From NCBI GenBank assembly GCA_963969365.1, contig OZ017754.1, positions 1,612,001-1,676,000 of the forward strand: 64,000 bases of DNA. The letters are read 5' to 3'. Positions 10,104 through 22,100 of this stretch are shown here, piece by piece. This DNA comes from Asterochloris sp. CNOR1 (Eukaryota; Chlorophyta; Trebouxiophyceae; Trebouxiales; Trebouxiaceae). The stretch's first letter is position 1, and every line of letters begins with the position of its first letter. The notes beneath the pieces were generated by a model. That model worked only from the letters and a program-made list of their open reading frames with translations, did no database searches and was not told the DNA's origin. The translations under genes and the position numbers were made by a program.

Positions 10104-12187
10104 ATGAGGGTGCCGAAACAACTGATCCACTCATGTGCATCTGCTGGCCAAAGATGCTTGTTGGCAAGTGACATGCAAGCTCCTGCGCAGCCTTTGATGC
10201 AGCTTGTGAAAGAGCAACAACCTTAATTGACTGCAGCTCCGAGACTGGGTGCAGCACACCCTGTATCATGACGAATTCGGGTATTTTGCCCAGCAGGCGG
10301 CACCAGTTGGCCTGCTGCCAGAGCCAATTGCATTCAACAAGCTGCGCAACGAGGCAGACTATCGCAGCAAGATTCGCAGCCTTTATGATCACCTTCAGGT
10401 CTGCAAGCAATGGGCTTGGTTGTCTGCTCTGAGTCTCAGTTTTGCTTCTGGCCTCTCCGTATGGCACAGGGGTCTAGATGAGGTTCTAATGCCCTGCTTG
10501 GGTACAGGTGGCATGGCTCACACCGGCGGAGATCTTTCAGCCGCACTGGGGCAGGGCACTCGCTAACTGCATCTTGAAGCAGCATGATGCACGGAATGGC
10601 TCATGCCCAATAGATATAGTAGAAATTGGTGCTGGCCAGGGCACCTGTGCCCTCAACATTCTGGTGAGGGATCTCTGGCGTGCTGTGTGGGACTGACTTG
10701 GCAGACGACTCACAGTCTCAACTTGCCGGCTATGGCTGGTCATGTGCATCCAGGGAGTGTGCCAACAAAGGCAGGCGCACCTTCAGCCCCAGTGCAATGC
10801 CATATGTGCAGCACAGGGGCTCTAGCGGGCCTGCGCCTCTCCAGCCTTGCCATGTGCGCTGCACAGCAGCGCTAGCTGGCAGATGCTTCATGCGGAAGGC
10901 CCATCTGCTGCAGGACTGGGTCGAAGTGCAGAGGCCTGACCTTTATCAGAAGCTGAGCTACACCAGTATCGAGATCAGTCCCAGGCTTGCACAGCTGCAG
11001 CGGGAGCGGCTGGCAGGCCATGAGGCTAGATTCTTTGTGCAGCAGCGTGATGCACGTGCCAGCTGGGGAAAGCCAACCAGTGGGTCCTGTGCCATCATCA
11101 TGAATGAGGTGTTAGACAACCTGCCGCATGACAGGTTAGTGCTTCCGTGCACTACGGTTCAGAATGCTGGCCACCCTTAGAGAGGCCTGTGCAGCCTCTA
11201 GGCTGTGGTGCCAGGCAGTGCTGCAGCCAATTATCATATTGATGCTGCTGCAGGGTTTGGCGACAGTCTACCTCTGCACCTTGGCAGCAGACAGAAGTCC
11301 TTGTAGACAGCAACTTCTGCCCCATTGCGCTTCAACATGTGCCGCTGTCAGACCCACTCATTACAGAATGTCTTGCTGCCTATGAGAGCATGGGACCTCC
11401 AGCTTCGCAGGGGCCCACTTTGTCCCTCACAGACAAAGTGTTGGCATGGACTCAGAAAGGTCAGATAGCATCACGGACAGTGTGACATGTTGATGGCAGC
11501 TTGCCCTGTTCCTTGTGAATCTGGCTCCTGCACCCCTGACTTTGCGTTTCCCTGCGGACAGATGCACGCAACTTCACACAGTGTCAAAGATGGCTGCAGG
11601 CTTGCGTGCTGCAAACCAGAACATCGTGTTCCTCCCCACGGCCTGCCTGCAGCTGCTGCAAACGATCGCTGTCAGCCGTCCTCACCACGTCATTATTGCA
11701 TCAGACTTTGATGCGCTTCCAGATGTCACCATCGCTGGGGTCTCTGCGCCTCTGGTGGCGTCCCAGGTGGGCACCTTTGCCAGTAGCATGCCTGCAGCTT
11801 TCTCTGATGCCACATCTGGCGGAGTCCTTAAGGCCAAGATGTGGGCTCGGGCTTCTGCTGCAGAAAGCTGGCCAGACAGAAGACCACACCAGTCTGCTGG
11901 TGCCAAGCGCAGACATCTTCCACCCCACCAGCTTCCCTCTGCTCTCGAGCCTGTACGAATGGGCTGCAGGTGGGTTGCGGGCCTCATCAGTGTTTATGAT
12001 TGCCATCATGACCAGAATGAGCAGAGCCTGCTGCCCTGCAGGACCAGGAGGGCAAACATCATGGCAAAGCAGTGCCAGTTTTATGCAGCAGCATGCAAAC
12101 ACGAGGGCCACCCAGACCAGAAATGCCTATAACCCTCTGCTGCATGACTTCTCGAACACCTCAATCTTTGTTGGGCAGTCTGCATGA
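10104..12187 (+). CDS. DUF185 / NDUFAF7-type SAM-dependent methyltransferase, plant-type
   Basis: Related to MidA/NDUFAF7, the mitochondrial arginine methyltransferase needed for complex I assembly; this version follows the plant paralogue. Exons: LRDWVQHTLYHDEFGYFAQQ to YDHLQ (10237-10398); VAWLTPAEIFQPHWGRALA and the SAM-binding motif IVEIGAGQGTCALNIL (10508 to about 10661); LSYTSIEISPRLAQLQRERL to IIMNEVLDNLPHD (about 10905-11133); VWRQSTSAPWQQTEVLVDSN (about 11257-11459); AANQNIVFLPTACLQLLQT to IIASDFDALPDV (about 11540-11767); HTSLLVPSADIFHPTSF (about 11862-11968); and RNAYNPLLHDFSNTSIFVG, stop about 12185-12187. The start is uncertain: ATG 10104 opens MRVPKQLIHSCASAGQRCLL, basic and free of acidic residues like a mitochondrial presequence, but joining it to 10237 needs a slightly shifted acceptor. 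Substrate and location are inferred. Confidence 0.88.
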
Positions 12188-13139
12188 CCAGTGGCACTTT
12201 CCCTGTGACTAACTGAAAACGGAAACGTGGGCATTTTCAAAGTTTGAAGCAGAGCTGCGTTGACACAACTCATCGTGGTGGATCTGCACATACCCTATTC
12301 AGCTTTGGAAGCAGTGACAAAGCACTAAGCCCAGTGCGCAGGACGATCTGCCCACAACATTTGGCATACCACCAAAGCAGTGAGCTGCAGCAACATCACA
12401 GCGCTTTGGTGCCCTCCAAGGTGGGTCTGTTGAGGCTTGCATGAGAGGGAAGCAGAATGACGCTAATCTGAATCCCTGCGGTGTATTGTGCTTGCAAAGG
12501 AGACCTCAGAGACTTGCTTGCGCTGCCTGGAGCCTGGCGCTATGTATCATTCCTGCAGTGCTGCACTGCAGAAGGCCGCACTGACTCAGTAAGTTGCTGT
12601 CGTCACAATCCTCCTCTGAGAGGCCCTCTGTGAGGCCTCGTCAGAATGAACGGCATGCCCATGGACCTCCAGGAGAATGTGAGCCATGTGAAGGATTGTG
12701 TGCCCACAAGTTTGACAGCAAATGTTCATCTGTGGCTACTTGCTTCTCTATCTCCACCAGCCAATGTGATAGGCCTCCAGCAGCTGATGATCATGCTCTG
12801 TGTGTCTATGAGCTACATGAACTCAAGGCAGCTTAAGTCCCATTCCTTTTGCAGGGCCACGAGGAATCCGATGAGCCCGGGACCCCCAGAGGCCAGGTGC
12901 AGAAAAGCGGTCCCTGCTGCAGAACGGCTGGGCTGCTGAGCACCTGCTGCTGTGAACCACTCCATACGAGGGAGTGCAATTGTGGTCTCGCTAGCCTATT
13001 GCCTTCCTAGAATGAAGGAGCAGAGACAGGTCAGGCTGAAGGGGCCAGAGCAACCCTCAAGCTGCATACATGTAAGAAGCTGTCTGATGCTGTGTGCCTG
13101 CAGCAGCAGCAGCATGTTCATCTGAGTGGGGGCCAGACC
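12188..13139. other. Intergenic and upstream region of KCBP
   Basis: Between the DUF185 stop and the proposed kinesin start. Rightward frames here (for example 12646-12939, about 97 residues) show no known motif. The end (about 13070-13100) has a CAG run after a CTGCAG, so a 5' untranslated exon of KCBP may begin near 13102. Nothing else is visible. Confidence 0.4.
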
Positions 13140-16100
13140 ATGGAGGACGAGCTGGGGACACCCTTCACGCCTAAGCTGGAGGCACTGGCTGGCCATTCCG
13201 GGAGTTTTCAGGTGACGCTGTGTTCGCAGCAGTTGGCTGCAAGGTGCAGGCACAGGCAACGTTTTGGCTGCTTAGCGCACCGCATGCAGGGCAGCGGGCT
13301 GGGCCCTCTGGCAGCTCCCAAACAGGCCCCATATCGATCAACAGCAGCAACTGGCCCCGTGGCACCATGCCACTGCGACAGATTGCAGGTGCTGCCCTGC
13401 ACACGCACCGCTCTGCTCAAGAGACGGGCGGGCATGTCCACCTTGCATGGCATTGCTGTGTCAAAGGCAGATGGGAGGTGGGTGAGGCAGACTGGCAGCA
13501 TGCAGCAAGGCTGCCCCGCACAGCCACAACTGAGCTGTTGACCCTGGGGACAGGCCTAGCTGTGGTCATTGTTTGAGTTGATGCATGGGAGACCCACAGT
13601 GATGCAAATACGCAGCCGCCCTCCACAAAAGACATGTGTGGTCCTTTGCCAGACGCTGATGCTGCACACCTGCCGCCTGGCAGCACCCACAAAGAGGGAG
13701 TCTACTATCTTTAGCAGCGTTGGCAAAGCTTGAGGGCATTATGCTACTGCTCTGCAGGTTGACAGCTTCAACAGGCATGCCTCCGGCAAGGGTGGAGGCA
13801 AGCTGTCGCGCCTCTTCAGCACCAAGAAGAGCCCCCGCGGCAGCCCCTCGCCAAATGGCCCGGCCACGCCGCAGCCGTCTGGCGGGAGCATCAGCCTCGA
13901 TGACATGTTGCTATACCAGCCTGTGAGTTGCTGCTGCCCTGAGCTTTGGGGAGAGACCTGCTGCTGCTTGTCACATGCCAGGCTCTGGGTTTGCCTGGTT
14001 GCCGCCATTGTTGCACGCTGGTGGTACGCCCTGAACCCTGTGGGCCATGCTGTGGAGCTTCCCACATTAGAATGTTGTTCAGCTGCCATCGCACAGTCTA
14101 CCTCCCACAATGATGGCAACCCGGGTTCTCAACCCTTACTCATGGCATGCCCAGTTCTGCAGGACGCCTGCACCCAACATGCCCTTGCTCGTGAGATGCT
14201 CACGCATGCAGCACGCCTGCACCTCACACACATGCAAACCTTCCTGCAGGAGGGCATCCCCACCTCCCTGCTGAAGCTGAGCACTGACAACTCCAGCAGG
14301 GCTGTCAAGATGTTCTCAGGCATTCAGAAGTACATGGACTCAGGGGATGACCTGCCCATGGCAGTCAGGACAGACATCGCCCAGAAGCTGCTGCACCAGG
14401 GGTTGAAGCGGCCTGAGCTGAAGGACGAGCTTTATATGCAGCTGCTCAAGCAGAGCAGGGGAAACCCCAATCCTGCAACGGCAGGTGAGCAGCTGCTTTA
14501 TGGTAGCTGTATCTGCCTGCTTCCAGCACTCATCAAGGCATGCACCTGTCAGGTCTGCAGGTCTTCCCAATGTCAAGAGCAGCCAGTGATGGGAGCTGGG
14601 CACCTGGCTGGGCCCCTGCCTCAGTGCACTCAGAGCAGGCGCTCCTGGGGCGCTGCCTTTTCAGGCTTGCTGCAAGAACCTGAATCATGCGCCTGCTGGT
14701 GACCCTGTGACATTCTGCGACCCCTGTCCTGTGCTGTTGTGCAGCCAAAGCCTGGGAGCTGTTCTACCTGGTGTCCTCCACCATGCCTCCCTCCAAGGAG
14801 TATGTGGGCCTGGTGTCAGAATATGTGCACACAGTATCACATAATGACTCAGAGGACCCAGAGGTCAAAGCACAGGCCATGCGCACATGGAATAGCCTCA
14901 AGAGGTCGGCCAAGGCAGGACCACGGCGAACAGTGAGCTCATAGGCTGCAGTATGAGGGTGGGCGGTTGAGGAGGGAATGCCGTTGGAACTGGCAGACAA
15001 AACAGCTGTGGGTCCGACCAGATCTCAGGGCAGGTTTGGGGAACAGCCACGCGCACATGATTCCACTCAAGCCATTTGCTAAGTCAGGCCCAGATGCACG
15101 TTGAGGATGTGAGCTGCAGTGTGGTGAAACACAGTGCAGTGCAGGTCCAGCCTGACATCAGCCACTGCATTCTCGCGCTGGGGTGGGTGGTGCTGTTAGT
15201 GGGCCTTGGCTTAAGAAGTGTTCTGCATACGATCTGGGGCATTGCAGAGAGGTAAGTCCTTGGTCCCAAGGCCCAGCTCCCAGACCAACTGTGTGGAATT
15301 TGGGTGCCTTGGATGCACCTTTCTCAGCAGCAAGGACAGCAAGACCACCACCTCTGCATCTTGCTGTTTGCTCTGTGCTGGGCCCAGCTTTCTCAGCAGC
15401 AGGAAGAGCTCCTGCGCCAGGGGCAGCAGCTGACCAGTGAGCTAGCTGCACAGACACTACGTCTCTTGCTTGTGCCCACAATATCTGGTCTAGCCTGTCT
15501 GCTGTGCCCTGCACTCTGCACAAGCAATGAGTGCAAGGCTCTGCCTTGTTGATCTCCTTCCATTCTCCACTGCAGCGATTGTGAGGTCCTGCTCCTGGAG
15601 GAGCTGCACAAACATCTGTGTTGATGTATGTATGTTCTGTCCAGCACCCCGACACGACTCACATGCCTCCTGCCTGCAGCTGCCCAGCAGCGAGGAGTGC
15701 GAGGCTTTGCTACTGGACAGACAGCTGACCAGCATTGTCTTCTTTCTGGATGGCACCTTTGAGGAGCTGACCTATGACGTGACCACCACAGTGCTGGAGG
15801 CCGTGGAGCAGCTGGCAGGCATCATCAAGCTGCAGAACTACACGACCTTCACGCTGTACGAGTGCAAAAAGGTAAGCAATGATGTACAAGAAAGGAAAGT
15901 CTGGCCATGGCCTGGGTCCATGCACCATGCCAAGCTGTAGAACAATGTCACAGGCTGTGCAAGTGCAAATTCATTGGCACCCCAAGGCAGTGTTTGCGTG
16001 CGGCGCATCATCAAGCTGCAGCAGTGGGCTGCCTTCAGAACAGCGGGAGACCATCAGTCCAGCTAGGGCTGCATTGCCTCCAGCAGACTGTGTAGGCCTG

Positions 16101-19100
16101 AGTGCCAGCTTCTAGCAAGGGATGGCCAAAGCTGTGCTCCTGTGGGCATGAGCTGAGGCTGATGGGTCCAGATTGCCTGCAGCTACTGTGCAAGAAGATA
16201 GGCCTGGATTGCTCATTCTCATACTCCACTGAGGCATTGTCCTGTGCTAATGGCAGCCGCTCAGCAGAGAGACGGAGGTTGGGCAGCCACATCTGACTTT
16301 GCAGGGGCCAGCCGTTTAGCTGGCTACTTACCCCACTGACTGCTGCCTGCAGCCATTCAGCAACCAGGTGGAGCTGGGCCAGCCCATCTGACTTCCCCAC
16401 TGCCACTGCTGCAGCCGCTGTGGCCCTACTTGTTGCTGCCGAGACCCCATTGTGTGCTGCCTGCAGCCACTCAGCGGCAAGACGGAGCTGGGGCAGCCCA
16501 CCTCAGACGAACATATCTTGCTGGATGACAACAAGTATATTGCCGATGTGCTGTACGAGTTCCGCAACGGCAAGCAGCGGGACTACCAGCAGAGCAAGCT
16601 TCTGTTCAAGAAACGTATGTTCCGTGAAACAGATGAGACCATCACAGAGCCCCAATTTGTCAACCTTTCCTACGTCCAGGCAAGTGGGCACTCACCACAA
16701 GGACACTGCTGACCACGGCCTGCCTAACTCTGGGCAGCATGCGTGCGTCAGATGCCTTCTTGATGCCACTCCCTGTCCTTCAGCAGCACAGTGCGGCTTG
16801 TTGCAAACAACGTGGGAAGCGCAGCCGCCCGACTGTAGTTGTCAGGTACACAACAGCAGGCTGGCTGCTCAATCTGTGGTACTCATGCAAGGTAGTGCCA
16901 AGCATTTGCTAAACGCGTTTGCTTGACAGCATGCCGTGCCTCGGCGGTCACTGCGCAATACCTTCATCGAAAGCTGTGCTGCGCAACAAGGCAGCATCAG
17001 GCAGGTCTCGTGACTCTGTTGCTGCTAATGCAGGCCCAGCATGACTGCCTTCAGGCAACCACTCTGTTGTCCGCATGATGCAGTCTTGGGCAGCCCCCAT
17101 CTGTGGCTGCTGCTGCAGGCCCAGCACGACTACCTTCAGGGCAACTACCCCGTCGTCCGCGAGGACGCGGCGCAGATGTGTGCACTGCAGATTCAGGCAG
17201 AGGCGGGCCCCACCCTGGCAGATGACCTGGATGCACTGGATACCTTGGTGGAGAAGTTTGTTGTCAAGCAGGCAAGCTGACTTTCGGCTGCTGGGGGGCG
17301 CCATGGCATGCCTGCTGCTGTCTGCAGCAGGACCTTCTGAAGGTCGTGTCTGCTGTTTCTTGCCAAGCAGGTGATGGGTCGCGGGGCCGGCTTGAGGGGA
17401 CATTCAGGTATTTCCCCTGCTGCGGGCAAACAAGCTGTAAAAAAGCAGCCTTTGGTTTGTTCAGGGGTGCAAGCTACTTCTCTGCAGCAGATTGTCAGGG
17501 GCAGCATGGTTTGTTGTGATCCAAGCAAGCCGATCAGCTGCTTACTGAATCAGACTGGAGGCACTTACAGAATCTGATCTTGATCAAAGCCAGCCTTCAG
17601 CCTCCCCAGCTGCTGTTCCTGCAGGTGCTGATGACCAGGCCAAGAGATGAGTGGCGGCACGATGTTGCCTCGCGGTATCGGGCGCTTGAGCAATTCTCGA
17701 AAGAGGATGCTAGGCTGCAGTTCCTGAGAATACTGCGGTCGCTGCCCTATGGTGGGGCGCCGCTTGCTGTTCAAGCAGGGGCTGGACACCTGCTGCTGGC
17801 ATTTGTTATATGTGTGCTGCAAAGCATAGCACTTCGCAGTTGCCATGTGATGATGCAAGCTGCTATGAAGGCAGCACACCAAGCCTGCACCTGCTGCTAG
17901 CAACTGCTGTACAGCATGCCATCAGTGCGCTGCAATTGCCTTAGAACGTGGTCAGTCCTGCATCTCCCCCAGCAACGGAGTTCATTCCGTGCCTTCTCCA
18001 CTACTGGCAGTGGGTGTATGCATGCTGCATTACAGTGCAATCTCAGCTGCCCCAGGCAATCCTTTGGCGTGCTGCTGCGGAAGCAGCCACCACGTCCCAC
18101 CTTATGTAGGTGCTCTCAGTACGCAGGACACCTAGTCGTCCTGTTTGGACACCTGCAGGCAACTCCATCTTCTTCTCTGTGAAGAGAATCGAGGATCCCA
18201 TTGGGCTGCTGCCAGGCAAGTTGATACTTGGCATCAACAAGCGGGGCGTCCACTTCTTCAGGTGCGCTGTTGTGATGGCCCTCGGCAAGGATGCTGGGGT
18301 GTATCTTCATGGGCTGCTGCAAAAGCAGCACAGGAGTGACAGGGCTCATTGCTGCACAGCTCACAGTTACAAACCCTTTTGCTCCAGGACACTGCCAAGA
18401 CCTCCTGCACTCTACCAAGCTGCCCACATTCGACTAGCCTGCTTCAATCATGCACCCTTTCCCCTGCCCTCCAGGCCCATGCCTCACGCGCCGCACTCAG
18501 GAACTGTGTCCACCATCATGCTGTTCAGCAGCAGCAGCCAGGCCACAGAGCTTGTTTGATGCCTGTGCAAATCCTTACTCAGCAGGTCCTTGCCCAGCAA
18601 GTACCTGCACTGTGCAGAGCTGCACAAAATTGTGCACTTGGGCGGCAGCTTGTGCTTCCCCTAAGCTGGTCCCCCTTCCCTGCTGGCCTCTGCAATCGTA
18701 CTGAAATACTGTTGATGTGCACAGCCGGCCTGTGCAACGTGTGGCATATGCTAGCTACAACAACATAGACCTCTTGTTCCTGCAGGCCGGTGCCTAAGGA
18801 GTACCTGCACTCAGCCGAGCTGCGTGACATCATGCAGTTTGGCAGCAGCAGCCAAGCCGTTTTCTTCAAGATGCGTGTGGCGGGGGTGCTTCATATCTTC
18901 CAGTTCGATACCAAGCAGGGGGAGGACATCTGCATGGCTTTGCAAACCCACATCAATGACATCATGATGAAGCGCTACTCCAAGGTGGGTGCCGACAAGG
19001 TTAATGCTCCCTTCTGAGGGTCTCAATGCTGTAGTGGGCTGTGGGGCAGGGCAGGTCCTTTGCGTAGGCTGCAGTGCACCAGCCTCATGCACAATGGCGG

Positions 19101-22100
19101 CGCCTGTCATGCAGAGCTTCCCTTGAAGCCCAGTGCAGGCTGTGCATGTGTGCAGGCTGTCAGCCGTGTCTCACAGCAATACTTCTGTGTGCCTTCCTTC
19201 ATCTGGATGCAGTGGCCAGTGTGCAGCAGCCTCCTGGTCTGGCCTCGAGGCAGCAGCAGATGTGCAGAATCGCCCTGAGACATCGTGCACAGGCTGCAGC
19301 AGAGCTGCCTCTTGTCGCGGTGACACCACATCACCATGGCAAACAGGTACATGCATGCTCTTAGCCATACTTTCTGGTTGTGTAGGCCAAGGCCATGCAG
19401 CAGGGAGGCGCCGAGGGCAAGCAGGCTGTGGGCAAAGAGGGGCAGCTCTCAGGCGCCAACTTCGGGCCCAAGTATGAGGCTCACGTGCAGGAGATGCAGA
19501 AGCAGCTGGATGAATCTCGCAGCAGGTGGGCTTGTCTGACGTCCTGTTTGCTGTGGCATGCACGCCTGCACCCAAAGTAAGGAAGAAACACCACAGCACA
19601 ATGGCACCTTTGACGCTGACTGTCGTGGCTACATGTTCAGACCTGGTTTTGGAGCAACTGGTGGCGGACTGCAATGCCATGCGCGTGGCCAAGAGGGCTG
19701 GCTCGCCTTCCTGCCCTGCTTTAAGCCATGTCAATAGAAACCACCCACAATGGCTGCTACCCTCAGACAGAGACTGCGCGATGCTTTGATTGCTCTCATG
19801 AAGCCTCTGGTGCCAACAACCGTACTCAATTGCTGCCTGTGGGGGCAACACAAGCCTGCCAAGCTGGCTAACCCCTGCTGTATGCTGCTGCAGAATCGAG
19901 CAGCTTGAGAAGGAGCATAATGGCCTGCTCATTGAGAAGCAGCGCCTGCAGGAGGACTTAGAAGAAGTGCAGGAGCGCCTAACTGCAGGTGGGAGTGACT
20001 CTGTTCCAGTTGGGCTACTTGTGGCCAGGAGCTAAGCGTACAGTGTGCTGCGAGACCCAGTCGCAGGCTCTGTGTTCCAAGCCTTGGATGCCAGCTTGGC
20101 TGACTTGCACCCAGCTCACAACACTTTTTGAATAGTGCTGAGTCATATGTCCTGCAGAGGCTGCACACCAGCGGGAGGGCACGGATCGCGTGGACGCATT
20201 GCAGACAGAGCTCGACAGCGCGCGCACAGAGCTGGCCATCCTGCAGCAGAATTTGGACAAGGCCAACACTGACAAGCACAATGTGGGTGGCATTGCATGC
20301 CCGGCTTCAAATGATGCACCCAGGCTGCCTGCATAAGCTGTGGGCCTGGCCGCCACTTCAGCAGGCTGAACCCTGCATGAGCTGTGTGCCTGTGATAGAT
20401 CCGGGAGTGACTGCACTGAGATTGTGCATTGCTACCCACCACCGCATTCAATTGAGCAACTTCTAAGCTCCTGCAGGCCATTGAGGCGGCGGTCTCCACA
20501 GCTGTGGCGGAGGCTTGCATGAAGACCAAGGAGGAGGTGGAGGCTGCCAGCATGGCCAAGAAGGCAGCTGCTGACCAGCAGCTGCTCCGAGAGCTGGAAG
20601 ACAAGGTGGAAGCGCTGACGGGGCAGCTTAACGCCTCCACAGAGCAGCTCCGGAGTACTGAGAATGCTCTCAAGTGAGCAGTGGGTCTTGCTGTCTGGTA
20701 GGGTGTGGTGGGGCAGCCAGGCAGCAATGCCTCCACTGAGGTGTAGGCAATGGTGTGGCAGCCAGTCTTTGACAAGGTTGCAGCTCCATGCACACAAAGT
20801 AACTCTGGAGCATATGCCCTCAAGCGGGAGCTGGGTATTCGCAGAAGAGGGTACATGGCGGATGCATGAGCCCCTGTGCGCTGGGAAGGATGGCTTCACT
20901 GAGCAGCTCTCGGGCAGAGATTGCGCCCTCCAGTGGCTTCAGGGGTGGAGGCCCGGCACTTCAGTGGCTTAACCACCCCAACCCTTGCGCAGCAGCATGT
21001 CTGCATGTAAGTTGGCAACTTCAGGATTCTGTGCCAACCAGGCCTGCCACCTGCTACTTGCTGTTGCAGGCAGTCATGTACAGCAAGCCAGCCACACATG
21101 CACAGCTGCCAGCAGAACATGTTGTATGAGCAGCTGTCCCGTGCTGCAGGGAGGCCCAGAAAGAGGTGGAGATCCTGGACAGCAAGCTGCAGCGGGTCGA
21201 CAAGGCCAGAGCTAGCGAGGCAAGCCTGCCTGTTTGGCTTCTTGTGTTGCTTGCCCTGAGCAGCAATCTCAGCAACTGGAGCCAGCCAGAGCCAATGAGG
21301 TGAGTCTGCCTGTTCCTGCATGCCTGCACCGCAGCAGCCTTTTGGAATGCAGCTTTACTCACGACAACACAGCGCAGGAGAGCTTGGCAGCATACTGGGT
21401 GCTCAATGCTGTGAGATGGGCGGCGAAGGCTATCACTTGCCTGGCCTGGCAAGCTGACTGGGGCTGCTGTGAGAGGTGCAGCTGTGCGCAACACAGGCTT
21501 GGGAGCCTGGACTCCCTGATCACGCGACTGAGGCGAGCTGCCCATGCAGCTGTGCACAGCCTGGCCCATGGCATAGGCCCACACCATCTCAGTATGCGCT
21601 GTACTGCCTACCTGCAGGTGGCATGCTTGACGTCTATCTGGCCAGGCAGGCACAGGCAGCCAACCCTGGGGAAGTGTGCTGTGCTGGCTGCAGGCGTCAG
21701 CCCTGCGGACAGAGCTAGTCTCCTGCACACACCATGCACACGCCTGCCTCTCACTGCAACAGTGCTTTGCAGGTGGCGGCCCTGCAGACTGAGCTGGATG
21801 CGTCCCGCGGCGGTGTGAGGGACCAGCTGGCCGAGAAGGATCTGAAAATCAATGCGCTGGTTGAGGAGCTGGGCAACAGCCAGGCCATGCTGAACGATAA
21901 GATCAGCGAGCTCGCCCAGGTGAATGAGGGTTGAGGGCGGAAAGACTGTATCACTGGCCTTACTTGAGCAGGTATACAAGCAGGTCATACTGCTTGATTA
22001 AATTGCCGGGCTGGCCCAAGGTGCACAGGGTGACGGTTGTACATCAGTCATGCTGTGGGCATTCAAGCAGGGTACAGCCAGGCCATATTGACGGACAGCC

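Noticed and set aside
13905-14702. 265-codon rightward frame
   Set aside because: It is a run-through of intron sequence on either side of the MyTH4 exon (about 14250-14484), not a separate protein.
19171-19932. 253-codon leftward frame opposite KCBP
   Set aside because: Antisense shadow of coiled-coil exons and introns; no motif.
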